From contig CAJNDS010002290.1 of assembly GCA_905221605.1 (NCBI GenBank), positions 202,501 through 266,500 on the forward strand: a stretch of DNA of 64,000 nucleotides, in the 5' to 3' direction. Both the position numbers and the translations under genes were made by a program. Each line of letters begins with the position of its first letter. The stretch's first letter is position 1. This document shows, piece after piece, positions 24,101 to 34,198 of this stretch. Under the pieces are notes generated by a model. That model did no database searches and was not told the origin of the DNA. It saw only the letters and a program-made list of their open reading frames with translations. Origin of the DNA: Symbiodinium natans. Taxonomy: Eukaryota; Sar; Dinophyceae; Suessiales; Symbiodiniaceae.

Positions 24101-25087
24101 CGATAGAGCTGGCTCGTTCACTCCCCCCCTCTAGTCCAGTGGGAGGGGGGGGGGGTTCCGCCACGCTGGAGGCTATGTTTGTGTTGTGCTGTGTGATGAC
24201 CAATGTTTTGAGTTCTTCAGCTCACTTTGACTGAAATGGGTTTTCATCGATTTCAGTTCATGCACAACCTTGGTTTGTGGTAGTTGCCCGGCCAAACTCC
24301 TCCCCTGAGTCTTATGGCCTACGGAATGCAGATACGCCATCCTTTAGTGATGCTGACAAGAGCGCTGGCAGAACATTGTTTATGGAGCCCACAGTGCGGT
24401 CCTGGGCGCCTTGGAAATTTCTCGCCGGGGAAAGGGCTATCCTGGTAGCAATCTCGAATGGCATGGTGGTCCAGTCTTAAGGGTAGTACCCTGTGACCCA
24501 CACACCCCTTGATGGGCGGGCAAGGCGGCGCCCGTTGTCTTAGTTACCTTATGAAATGGCGGGACCGGGCTGTGCCTGGGGCTTGGGCCTCAGACATAAA
24601 GGGTGAGCAGTGAGGGCACCCTGGCCCTATTCCTAATAGTGTCTTGGTACGGAAGCCTTGTGTATGACCCGGACTACGCCCATCTCGGCACCAATGTGTG
24701 GAGATCTCCCCGATGACCAACAAGTCGTGCTCCGCTACGATGCTAGCGACCTTGACATGGGGGATGGGCAAAGGAATTGCAGCTGTGTTTCCTCACCCCA
24801 TGCTCACGCCGGGTGGTCGCGCAATTGTCCGTGTGACCTCGCGTGGTTACGGTCTGTGCACACTGCGTGGGTCGGTCATAAGGCCACACCTGTAAGGAGG
24901 ATTGACCAGGGTGATTGCGAGGCCGTGCCTCTGGCCTGGTACTTCGTCGGTCGAGATAAGTGCCTTGAAGGAAGAACAGCGTGGTTGCCTCAACTACTCG
25001 TAACATACGTGTGGGGTGGCGAATGTCTTGGATCTGGGCTCCAAGCTGCCTTGCACTCGACGGTGTCCACCACAATCGTTCGGTTAA
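21137..25087. other. 3' region of the long element without recognisable genes
   Basis: About 4 kb with only short frames, none of which I recognise. It contains short direct repeats: CTGCAACCCATAT at 21168 and 21264 within a 96-bp period, GAGCCAAGGGGCT near 21474 with a shorter echo near 21421, and a 50-bp tandem duplication at 22812-22914. Homopolymer G or C runs lie at 22320, 23500 and 24140. A frame at 24658-25116 (152 codons) is the longest and has no domain-like features. Confidence 0.5.
22812..22914 (+). repeat. Tandem duplication of about 52 bp inside the element
   Basis: Two adjacent copies of a segment beginning CCCCTTTGGTCTGGCC and ending CGCTGACGCTCACGA, nearly identical. It looks like a recent local duplication in non-coding element DNA. 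Confidence 0.8.
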
Positions 25088-25300
25088 AAGGGGGATTTGA
25101 AGTGTCTTGCAGTTAGGGATGTGTGTGCCCTCTGCTAGGCGTATGCACTGGCACGGTGTGCATCGACCTTTCGATAATGATCCTTGAATCGCCCACTGAT
25201 GAAAAGAAGGGAGGTACGGAACTGTAAGGGTGCGTGCTTTGCCAGGGTCTTTTGTTCAGGCTGTGCTTTTGGGTTCAAACCATTTTGGCACAAGCGATAA
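25088..25300 (+). repeat. Shared right end, long element
   Basis: 213 bp identical, as far as I can see, to 25931-26143. It starts AAGGGGGATTTGAAG and ends GGCACAAGCGATAA. Confidence 0.93.
25279..25294 (+). other. Spliced-leader-like motif at the right end of the long element
   Basis: ACCATTTTGGCACAAG matches 14 of the last 16 bases of the dinoflagellate spliced leader (GCCATTTTGGCTCAAG). The 5' six bases of the leader are not matched. It lies 6 bp before the element junction. Confidence 0.4.
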
Positions 25301-25625
25301 GCTTACTGTTCGCGAGCGAATTGTGTTTTATCGCTTGCTTCCAATAATGCCTTGCGAAAATACGGAATGCCGTTTGTTCGCTGTTTGAAGCCAAATGTTA
25401 TTTTGATGCTTTGAATTTCACATGTCCAACACTTGCCTGTCGCATGGCCTGCATGTCTCCATGGTCAGCGAATGCAGAGTTGTGATGACTGTCGACAACT
25501 GTTGTGATGTGCCTTGGTAAGCAACCTGCCATGATACTTGGATGCAACATTACGGGTGCTATGGCTGTCTTATGTGTGTTCCTTGAAGTGCAGCACTGGC
25601 TCATTGCACGTGCGAAAAATTTGTC
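25301..25625 (+). repeat. Shared left end, short element
   Basis: 325 bp corresponding to 17659-17983 with one difference. Confidence 0.93.
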
Positions 25626-25661
25626 CCACCCAGCCCGCCCTGGGCATACGGTGCAAGGTGC

Positions 25662-25829
25662 AGGGCCCGCTCCGACGGCCGCAACTCCCTGCTTGCACCG
25701 ATGTCGCATGTTTTGGCACTGTGCCACGCCGCCCTTCGGCGGCCTTGCGTGATGAGTGTGGGCACCCGCCCACCCCTCCCAATGCTCATAGGCAGGGCCC
25801 GCTCCGGCGGCCGCAACTCCCTGCCTGCC
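25662..25829 (+). repeat. 37-bp direct repeat pair in the middle of the short element
   Basis: GCAGGGCCCGCTCCGACGGC occurs near 25662 and again, with G for A, near 25793; both continue GCAACTCCCTGC. The pair flanks a 90-bp spacer. Confidence 0.7.
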
Positions 25830-25930
25830 ATCCTGGCTCGTGTTGTACAGTTTCTGCGCCCTCAAAGGGGGCTTTAGAGTGTTTCACAGTTTGACGTTTC
25901 TAGCTTTTTGCGATGTATGTCCCCTCTACT

Positions 25931-26143
25931 AAGGGGGATTTGAAGTGTCTTGCAGTTAGGGATGTGTGTGCCCTCTGCTAGGCGTATGCACTGGCACGGT
26001 GTGCATCGACCTTTCGATAATGATCCTTGAATCGCCCACTGATGAAAAGAAGGGAGGTACGGAACTGTAAGGGTGCGTGCTTTGCCAGGGTCTTTTGTTC
26101 AGGCTGTGCTTTTGGGTTCAAACCATTTTGGCACAAGCGATAA
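25931..26143 (+). repeat. Shared right end, short element
   Basis: 213 bp identical to 25088-25300. Its last base joins the array sequence TGAGCCTAAAAATAG. Confidence 0.93.
26122..26137 (+). other. Spliced-leader-like motif at the right end of the short element
   Basis: Second copy of the motif at 25279-25294, again 6 bp before the element end. Confidence 0.4.
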
Positions 26144-26479
26144 TGAGCCTAAAAATAGAAGAATTCGCGGCCCCAAAATTGGGGCCGCCAGGCGGACTCA
26201 ATTTTGGGGTCGCGGTTTCACAACCCCCGTATTTAGTTCCAAGTTGTACTGCAGGAACTCTGGGCCCATTTCGCGGCCCCATTTTTGGGGCCGCGAGACG
26301 GCCCCGTTTATTGGCCCCGAATTTGCGCCCGTGCAACCGGCTCTCGTTGGCTGCGCCCCTGCCCTTGTTCCAGTAACTTTGGGCAGCGTCGTGGTGAGCG
26401 CACGGGGCACGGGGGGGCTGGTCCGAAGCAGCAGCGTGCGCGTCTTTATAATGTTGCAGTGAGGCAGAACTGCAACTGC
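26144..26479 (+). repeat. Array unit 11, right part
   Basis: Resumes at TGAGCCTAAAAATAG, exactly where the left part stopped at 17658. Confidence 0.93.
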
Positions 26480-27639
26480 GGAGGCCCATGCTGGCGAAGC
26501 CAGAATTGCTTGTGTTTTGCGGGCTTGAAAGTGGGGTCGCCCGACAGCCCCGTAACTTGGGCTTCGTCCTGGCGCTGAGCTGCAGGTCGTTGTTGTTTTT
26601 GGAAAGGAGTCACGCTTCAAGCTCTGGGAAGTTGACCAACGTGGCTTCAACGTTTTCTGTGGTTGCGCAGAGAGAGGTCGCCTGCTAGACATTACAGAAA
26701 TCAGAACTTGTGGCGGGCTTGGGTTTGGACGGTGGAGGTATTGAAGCGTGTTGCGCCTGCCCGGAGCTTAAGTTGCCACGCGCCCAACGAAGAAGAAGAT
26801 ATAGGGAAAGGCCGATGCCAGCGAAAGCCTTGTGAACGTCAGTTCGTCTTCTCCATTGAGGTGCACGTTGAGGTTTAAGTGGTTGGGAGCGTTCACTTGG
26901 CTTACACGCAACATCATCTTCGAGCCTCAGACTTTGCTGAAGGCTTCCAAGCCTTTGGAGGCCGGTCCGAGGCCTCCTCCAGTTGAACAGGGCGTGATTT
27001 TGTTTGCTTGCCCGCTGGAGACCGACATCAGCTTGCAATGTCACGCAGAGTACTTCTCTCAGGACTTTCGCGTGCCCGTCGAAATCTTTGAAAGCTCAGG
27101 ATCATCGAGGACTTATTTGAGGCCCGTCGAGAAGTCTGAAGTTAAAGCTTGCGGCAGCAAGAATAGCTTTTGCAGGATCATCTTAAGCGGTCGAGGCCCC
27201 TTCGAGGTCCGTCGTGATGTTTTGAATAGAGTGAGAATGAAGAGGACTTGGAGCCAGCTGCGGCTTAAAATTCTTTTCACGGGAAAGAAGAGAGACAACC
27301 AGGGTTCGTCCGGGCTCGAGGCTTTGCGGGGACCCCTTTAATAGTATTATAAGCCCCGGTCCCCGAGGCCTCGTAATCTTTCAAGCTAAAGGGGTTTTGG
27401 GATTTTGTGGAGGCCTCGCCAGGCCTCGAAAGGCCTCGAAACCCCATGAGTGAGGCCTCGAAACCCCATGAGTAAGGTTTGGGGAGGCCTCGGAAGGCCT
27501 CGAACCCCGCAGGGTGAGGCCTCAGAGGCCTTGCAATATCGCGTACACATGTTTGCAAAAGTTGCCAGTTTGCGCAAGTCCAAATCTGGGGTCGAAAAAT
27601 CTCAACAATTCTGGCTTCGCGTGCGTGGGCCTCCCCTGT
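26480..27639 (+). repeat. Array unit 12, truncated at the array edge
   Basis: 1160 bp of a standard unit. Identity ends after GGGCCTCCCCTGT. The next bases (ACTTCTATC) are unique DNA, so this is the right boundary of the array. Confidence 0.92.
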
Positions 27640-28930
27640 ACTTCTATCTTTTTGCTTAGTTGCTGGGCTTCCTGTGGTGTAGTAACACACCACATGGAGC
27701 CCCTTAGTGACCATGCCGGCCACCACCCAGTGGTACTGCGCAGATCATTGTACGTGCTGATCGCGTCGTGTGTGTTCGAGCGGCTCCCTATGTGCGTCCC
27801 CATGCAAGTAGCCCGTGTTCTGCCACGTCCACGCAGGTTAGTCGTGAGGGCCGCTGCTTTCGATTTCCACAGTTCTTCGCGTTAAAAAATGCCAAACAGC
27901 AGCGCAATACAAAAAGAGAATCTGAGAGGAACCGCTGTTTGTGGGCAGGGCTGGGGTTGCCAGGTGACGTATGTCGTCGCTTTGCCAGAAGCAAAGGTTC
28001 GGCGGACAGGAGAGGACCCAAAACATGCCATTCCCTCCTTGCAAACAAATACCCCAACTCTCCAAAATGTGAAAAGTTGTGAAGCGCGCAGCAGAGGCCG
28101 CCTTAAAAAGGGTTTAACCTTAAGCTCTATGCACATTTCTTCAGCTTCCCAGTCCGTAGTTCTTGTGGCCCAAAACTTCAAATGTGCCATCAGACCACAC
28201 GCATCCTCGCAGTAGCATGCCGGTTAGATATTGAAACATAATTGTCTGAGAACGCTTGCGCTAGCATGCCCGCTAGCCCCTTGCCTGGTGAGATCCTGGT
28301 AAACGAGGGGTCGGAAAAATTACTAATAATATTGCCTTAGGTTCCGTTCATAATTATGCTAAAATAATCGCCCGCCAAAACCGTACTCTAATACTCTAAT
28401 TCTCCAGCCCCCTATAGCACTCGTGCCATGGTGTGCTGCGATGCTCGGCTGCAGCAGCCCTTTCCTCACTCCGTCCCTGTCATTCTCGCAAAGCGCTTGA
28501 TGCTGCCAGCCCAGATACCCTTGTAAGAGCACTAGGACGCACCGAAGTTGTGTCCATGAAGCGGCACACAGCTGCTGAGAGAGTGCGTGGCATCCTTGAC
28601 ATTATTCCACGCTGAGATGCCCCTTCTCAATCCTCTCAGACTGCTTGTTGCCCACAGAACAGCAGGAGATGGCGCCCTCAGTGACGAAGGTTCGAGCAAC
28701 ACAACGTGCCAGGTATCCTTGTACAAGTGTTCGATTCGCAAGTCACGGTGAACAGCTGACATGTTGGTCACTGGCATCTGCCCTCACTGAGGATCCTTGA
28801 GGTATCATCTCAGTTACGCTTGTTGTCTCTTGTATCGCAACTGGGCCCGTCCACTGCGCATTCATTCACGGTGAGGCGGGAAGCATGGAAGTCCGGAAGA
28901 AGACTCCAGTAGCGAGAGAGGCTTCCCCAG
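27640..28930. other. Unique DNA after the array
   Basis: Moderate GC content and no array or telomere-type repeat. Several frames of 60-120 codons are open on both strands but none is recognisable. An AT-rich stretch lies at 28220-28400. Confidence 0.5.
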
Positions 28931-29121
28931 AAATGACCCCATCTTCGACAGTGTGGAGTGCCGAATCGCAGTTGCGATCAATCTCCAACCAACCTTGCAC
29001 ACTGTCATCACCACACTCGTACAACATGGTTTCACACCCAATCATGACCTACGTGCTGCTCCCTTCGATTGGCGATTGGCAGGTTCCGATCTCGAGTACC
29101 GCAACTATTTCCAACAAACTT
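28931..29121 (+). CDS. Candidate exon: LCAT/PDAT-type acyltransferase
   Basis: Open frame following the acceptor-like CTTCCCCAG. The translation includes LVQHGFTPNHDLRAAPFDWR followed by LAGSDLEYRNYF. The pattern 'LV..GY....DL+.APYDWR', then LE-x-R-x-YF, is characteristic of the lecithin:cholesterol / phospholipid:diacylglycerol acyltransferase family, which transfers acyl chains from phospholipids to sterols or diacylglycerol. The catalytic Ser motif (GHSMG-like) would lie further C-terminal and was not found nearby. The frame stops at 29172 if not spliced; GT at 29122 is a possible donor. Either one exon of an intron-rich gene or a stranded fragment. Confidence 0.5.
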
Positions 29122-29584
29122 GTACACCACACTCCATCAACGCAAAGCATTCGTATACAGGTGGAGCCACGTGAAGCTTTGCTTGTGGAGCGAGTACAAT
29201 GCGTGACCTTTTCTGGCAGATGCCGAGCTTCGTTCAGCTACGTGTGCAGGGATGCGTGTCTTACCTTTGAATACTGCCTTTTGTCGCGTTTCCGCATGCA
29301 AAGGCCTGCGCACTCAAGTCTCGGGGTGTTAAGGTGCCCCATCGTAAGTCTGCTTTTTCTAGCTGTGCAGTTTCCGGGGCGGTTGTGGCACGCCAGGCTA
29401 CCGCACACCAAACGTCTTCTCTGGTCACGTTCTCAGAGAGAAAGCGAGGATGAGGGACATTAAGCCCTAACCCCCAAACCCTAAACCTCAAACATGTGGC
29501 ATTTTCTGAGCTCGCAGGTGTGCAACCAGGCTGGTGCTGCTTGCCGGGCACAAGCTGTTCCCTACATGGGTAATTTCCTATTTT

Positions 29585-29650
29585 AGGGTCCCTTTCTGGA
29601 TCCCCATTATAAGGCGGCACCCTTTAGAAGGGGCTCCCAAAAGGGACCCT
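29585..29650. mobile_element. Palindromic MITE-like element
   Basis: Arms AGGGTCCCTTTCTGGATCCCC and the approximate reverse complement GGGGCTCCCAAAAGGGACCC close a 66-bp element. It resembles the other short palindromic elements of this window in having G/C-rich termini. Confidence 0.55.
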
Positions 29651-29754
29651 GATTTAGAGCACTGCCCACATGAGCTTCAATGAGAGGCTTTGTTCGCATC
29701 TGTTTGCGTTGGGTGATTTGACACCAGTCTGGGCCTTGGCACCCTGGCTCAGGG

Positions 29755-29791
29755 TTTAGGGTTTAGGGTTTAGGGTTTAGGGTTTAGGGTG
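29755..29791 (+). repeat. Interstitial telomere repeat, TTTAGGG
   Basis: About five perfect heptamers. Plant-type telomere sequence, which is also the telomere repeat reported for dinoflagellates. Confidence 0.95.
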
Positions 29792-30286
29792 CTAACTTGC
29801 AACAAGGAGTGCCAGAGATGCCCGAGAGACTTCGCAGCTGAGCAAGCTGTGTGTCACGTCCTCTTTTCAGCTCCCGGCTTTCCCGAGACCAGAGTGCCGA
29901 GTAGCGCTAGCGGTGGAAAACTGGCCTCATGTCACATGTCTATAGGCGACGACAAAGCAAGAAAGTCTCCGCTCAGCTGCGCCTGTCGTTTCTCAGGCAT
30001 GATGGTGTGAACCATGTGTGGGTGGATGTCAGACATCACAGGGCGCATAGTTCGCGAATTCTTGCGCGCCATGGAGGGAGCCCCGCTTCGGCGGGGTCGC
30101 TGTTGATCGTTGCTGTTGGGTCGCGAGGGTGAGCGATGCCTCCATCTCATTAGTCACCCAAAACACGCAGCAGAAAGCACCACCTTCAATCGAAGCATGA
30201 ACCAAGCTTCCAACTCGTTTGTGAAAGTTTGCCGCTTTTGCTGTATGGCCTGCTCATGCCTGAGCCGTGATTTTCTATCTTCTCAG

Positions 30287-30408
30287 CTTGTTCTCATTTG
30301 GGACGTCGCACCACACCTCGCCGCACCTTCGCTGATGCCCCTCGCGAGAGCATGCCCCAGTCGAACATACTGACACTTGGCGTGTTGGAGACATTGGACA
30401 CCTCCTGA
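30287..30408 (+). CDS. Candidate terminal exon
   Basis: Preceded by a strong pyrimidine-rich acceptor (TTTTCTATCTTCTCAG). One phase reads through ...FADAPRESMPQSNILTLGVL... to a TGA at 30406-30408. A second phase is also open for about 29 codons, so the phase is uncertain. No family recognised. Confidence 0.35.
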
Positions 30409-30569
30409 TCATTTCCTAAGCTGGGGTACCGTACCTCGCGGAGCAACTGCCAGATCCAAATGGCTGCATGCGAAACCTGTATCAAAGGGTGCTTGGGTGT
30501 GCCGGTCCCAACGGTGTGCAGTTCTCCAACCTCATGCTTTGGTCAGCTGACCCTAGCAAAGGACGCCCT

Positions 30570-31319
30570 GCGCATCGCTGCTCTTTTTCTTTGAGTGTGC
30601 AAAGACAAGGTCGCATCTCCAAGCCCCATCAATCGCTCGTGGCTGAGACAGAGGGAGACTGGGAGTGTGCAAGCTTCTCGTGCATAAGGGGTCTTGAGGC
30701 CGCTGGCATTTTCCCATTCCAGTGCTGATGACGCTTCAAGCTTCAACACCTCTTGAGTCAGGGCACACCGTTTGAAGCGATTTTGTTGGGCGTTGCGCCC
30801 TCCTTGTCGGGATGCAAGAAGCGCCTTGTGAGCGGATTCACGGCTGGCTGATATCTAATCCGTCGGGCACAGATGTGCGTTAGCACAGGCGAAGTCAATG
30901 ACCAGAGCTGCGAAGCAACCTCTGTAAATTCAGCATGGCTTGACGCTAGAAGTAATTCCTGCGAAGGCTCCACCGAAGACATGCTGATGAGGCAACGCAG
31001 GCTTTCTGACGTGCGGGTGGCATGTGCCGCGTTCCGGATCTCTCTCGGAGGTAACGGTGGCCGCTTGACACCCTTCCGGTACTTCTGATGCCCAGGTCCA
31101 TCATCGGATAAACCCTGACCCAGTGCCTTGCAGCACAGGCTTCATGTATGAAGCTGCCGAGCAGGCGCCCGTCATGCATCTGACGTAGCCGAAGTAGGTC
31201 AGGATGTCGCATGTGTTTCTTTAAGAGCCCAAAAAACGCTGGAGGTATTGACGAGCCTGGGATCCGCGACGACAAGGGCCACCAACCAGACCACTAAGCA
31301 TGTTGTGCAACGCAGCTCC
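30570..31319 (+). repeat. Segmental duplication, copy 1
   Basis: About 750 bp repeated at 31339-32088 with high but imperfect identity, including the block GACAGAGGGAGACTGGGAGT and the end block AAGCATGTTGTGC. Short frames ending GLEAAGIFPFQC are conserved in both copies, but I cannot call them a gene. Confidence 0.85.
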
Positions 31320-31338
31320 CAAAGCACTGGGCATTGCA

Positions 31339-32088
31339 CGCATGTGAATCGCCGCTCCGTGTGCTTGAGTGTTCAGTTACAACCGCGAATCTCCAAGCCC
31401 AATCAATCGCTCCTGGCCGAGACAGAGGGAGACTGGGAGTGTGCAAGCTCTTTGTGCGTAAGGGGTCTTGAGGCAGCTGGCATTTTCCCATTCCAGTGCT
31501 GATGACGCTTCAAGCTTCAACACCTCTTGAGTCAGGGGACACCGTTTGAAGCGATTTTGTTGGGCGTTGCGCCCTCCTTGTCGGGATGCAAGAAGCGCCT
31601 TGTGAGCGCATTCACGGCTGGCTGATATCTAATCCGTCGGGCACAGATAACGTTAGCACAGGCGAAGTCAATGACCAGAGCTGCGAAGCAACCTCTGTAA
31701 ACTCAGCATGGCTTGACGCTAGAAGTAATTCCTGCGAAGGCTCCACCGAAAACATGCTGATCAGGCAACGCATGCTTTCTGACGTGCGGGTGGCATGTGC
31801 TTCGTTCCGGTAGCAGCGGCCGCTTGACACCTTTCCGGTACTTCTGATACCAAGGTCCATTATCAGTAAACCCGCCCCCAGTGCCTTGCAGCACAGGCTT
31901 CATGTATGAAGCTGCCGAGCAAGGGCTCGTCATCTGAGCATCTGACATAACCGAAGTAGGTCAGGATGCAGCATGGGTTTCTTTGGAAAGTAAACTCATG
32001 GGGGCCCAAGGGACGCTGGAGGTATTGACGAGTCAGAGGTACTCTAGACCCGATAGAGGCCACCAAGCATGTTGTGCGACGCGCTTCC
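31339..32088 (+). repeat. Segmental duplication, copy 2
   Basis: Tandem partner of 30570-31319, offset about 770 bp. It has small indels, for example loss of ATCTCTCTCGGAGG-like sequence near 31810. Confidence 0.85.
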
Positions 32089-32490
32089 AAGATATCAGCA
32101 CGCACCAACATGGCTGAGGTGCCGGGTGCTGTAGGCTTCTTCGGACCCCTGTTGTAGTGCGATGTCGCTCCAGGCCCACTTGAAAGCCCCTAAAGTTGCA
32201 CCCGCTTACACCCTAAGCCAAGTTGCCTACCGCTCCCAGCGCCATTTGCTCGCCGAAAGACCACGCAACGGCGACCCGACCACGGCTTGCCTTAGCCGCT
32301 CACAAATGCAATCGCCCACGGCCCTCGTAGGCCCGCATCACTTCCTGCATCGCTCGAGGGTTCGAGTGCGCAATCCGGCTGCTGCACTCCGCTTCTCTGT
32401 TGGTGAGCACTGGTGCTGGGAAGCAGTATCCCAGGCTCCTTGCAGTCTCTTTGTGGCTGTTGTCCAGCAAGTTGGGGTCCTCACAAGCAG

Positions 32491-32572
32491 GCAAGGCAGT
32501 CCGGGACCTTCACGCCGAGATCTTGGACATGTTGTCCGCATCACTCCGGCAGCCCGCATCGGAAGCTCACAG
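32491..32572 (+). CDS. Candidate exon, GC donor
   Basis: After the acceptor TCACAAGCAG the frame reads KAVRDLHAEILDMLSASLRQ and continues PASEAH, an amphipathic helix-like segment. It ends CACAG followed by GCTGCG, a possible GC-type donor as used in dinoflagellates. Family unknown. Confidence 0.4.
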
Positions 32573-33440
32573 GCTGCGTGCTTCAACTTGATACCTGCAT
32601 GTTTATGTGCTCTTTTCGACCTCTCAAGGCCCCCTCTCAACATCACCAGCTGCAATGCGGTCATGGCAGCCTAGGGAGGCCTCCATGAGAGATTGACTCG
32701 AACCTTCCCGCTTCTTTGTGCAAAGGCCCCTGAAGAGGTGCAGCGCGGGATGTTCCTACACGAGTGCCTTCGACACTTGACACCCACAACCAAGATCCGG
32801 CTGGAACGGAGAAGGGTCGCGGGCTGCGGGCCTTGTCTCCTGCGTATTGGGTAAAGTGGTCGGGTTGTAGGACTTCGGCACGGGTTTAGGGTTTAGGGTT
32901 TAGGGTTCAGGGTTTAGCACGCAAGTAGGTTCCAGAGGTCATTGTAACAGCAACCGTGCCTCGATAACCCAAAGCCCTAAACCCTAGGCCCTCAACCCTA
33001 AACCCTCAACGCTAAAGACACGCTTGGCCTTGCAGACTTCTCTCTTGAGAGATGCCGAGGAGGATTTTGTAGGTCCTCCGTGCCGCAGGCGCCGCAGGCT
33101 GTGGTTTAGGTGGGACACTCCTCGGAACTGCAAGGGGATCTGACCTTCCAAGGTAAGAGCCTCGTAAAGCAAGGGGTGAAGCCTCAGAAGCTTGTCGCGA
33201 AGAGTTCCTGCATCCTGGAGCGCACCGACAGGCCGCTGACAGCCAGAGGGCCGCAAGAGAGTCGGGGGCTACAGAGACAGCCTGGACTTGTTTTCTTGAA
33301 GCGCCTTGCCTTGCCTCTTAGAGCGAAAGTCGCCCAGCAAAGCCGTGGAAATTTGCGGAACCCGTGGCTTCTAGAGGAGTCGAGCAGCGATCCTTGGAGG
33401 CGAGAGAAGCGCAGGGAGGCAAGGCGCCACGACCACCCGC

Positions 33441-33490
33441 GCTCCCTCTCTCTCTCTCTCTCGCCCTCCCTCTCCCTCTCCCCCTCCCTC
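33441..33490. repeat. TC-rich microsatellite
   Basis: CTCTCTCTC runs grading into CCCTC blocks. Confidence 0.85.
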
Positions 33491-34198
33491 GATCGGCATC
33501 TCTGACCTAGAAACAGAGAGGCGAGGAGGAGCTGGAGCTGGAGCAGAGCCGCTTCGCTGAGCACCAGGGACTGCCGCAAGGGCGAGGCCATCGGGCGAAT
33601 CATTCACAACAACAAAGGCCACCGACTGAGGCTGCAACCACAAGCACAAGCGGCCACTCTCACATTCGGGTTTGTGATTGCTTCAGGGGCTCTACCATAG
33701 AGGCGGCCACCGACAGCTTCAAGTGATGCAGGTCCCAGGTAAATGGTGACTGGAACATGCTCGAGGAACCGCCGCCTGGGATGTTCCTGAGGATGCTTGT
33801 CCGACTATTTCCGCTAATCGAGTAGGCCTGGAGGTGGCGACTTTTTCTCTTTTCACCCAGGTGCTGGTGATACAGAAGATCGGCCTGCTGCGAGAAGCGC
33901 CCCACTCCTCGTCCTCGAGGTGCTCGCCGGCAGCTCTGGTAGGGACTCGGACTGGAGAGCCCGTTCCACCCGTGCAAATGCAAAAGCCCAAGCTGAAGTT
34001 TAGAGGACTCGGCCGGAGGCTCGCAGCGTAGATGCTGCGCTGGTCTCCTTTCCACATTCTTGTGAGGCTTGAGGCTGAGAAGGAGGTTCCTGAACAGGTC
34101 CGCCGAAGCTTGAGCCAGGCTTCAGCAGAAATCCCAATTCCATCCAGCAATCATTAACCCCCAGAACGCTGAAAAGGCCAAAGAACAAAAAGCCCCTA

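Larger units (their letters stand above)
17659..25300 (+). mobile_element. Long inserted element (7.6 kb), unclassified
   Basis: It begins GCTTACTGTTCGCGAGCG directly after the array sequence GCGCGAGAT and ends CACAAGCGATAA, where a second element with the same start follows. Together with that copy it is inserted between two T residues of an otherwise intact array unit, with neither target duplication nor deletion. A short inverted match (TTATCGCTTG, 17686-17695) to the right terminus lies 27 bp inside the left end. It carries degenerate frames for a zinc-finger protein (18234-20463) and a kinase-like protein (20408-21136). I see no transposase, recombinase, reverse transcriptase or Rep/helicase motif. 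Lack of a target duplication is known for Helitrons and some recombinase-type elements, but the ends are not TC...CTRR. It may be a non-autonomous or decayed member of an unknown family. Confidence 0.85.
25301..26143 (+). mobile_element. Short derivative of the inserted element (843 bp)
   Basis: It has the same 325-bp left end and 213-bp right end as the 7.6-kb element, but an unrelated GC-rich middle of 305 bp (25626-25930) without a usable frame. It follows the long copy directly, with no base between CGATAA and GCTTACTG. This is the arrangement expected of a non-autonomous, internally replaced derivative, and the head-to-tail junction suggests joint insertion or a circular or rolling-circle intermediate. 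Confidence 0.85.
1288..27639 (+). repeat. Interrupted tandem array of about 1.6-kb units
   Basis: About twelve head-to-tail units, taken here to begin at GGAGGCCCATGCTGGCGAAG, at 1288, 2873, 4489, 6107, 7716, 8294, 9915, 11534, 13143, 14775, 16391 and 26480. Typical unit length is 1602-1632 bp and most units differ by only a few substitutions or small indels. An 8485-bp insertion (17659-26143) splits unit 11. Array homology stops at 27639. Frames of 169, 188 and 239-344 codons are open on both strands at once, but none resembles a known protein and the diverged unit breaks them, so I read the unit as a satellite-like or RNA-related repeat, not a tandem protein gene. Dinoflagellates do carry tandem gene arrays, so transcription should not be excluded. 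Confidence 0.93.
29122..30286. other. Non-coding or intron-like DNA
   Basis: It contains a 66-bp palindromic element and the first perfect telomere-repeat tract. I see no convincing coding segment. Confidence 0.5.

Noticed and set aside
17659-25300. Helitron
   Set aside because: Absence of a target duplication fits, but ends are GCTTAC...GATAA rather than TC...CTRR, the target is T/T rather than A/T, and no Rep/helicase frame or clear 3' hairpin is visible.
17659-26143. LTR retrotransposon with 843-bp LTRs
   Set aside because: The 843-bp right copy matches the left side only for 325 bp, and its other shared part (213 bp) lies directly before it, so this is two tandem elements, not one element with two LTRs. 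No reverse transcriptase or integrase seen.
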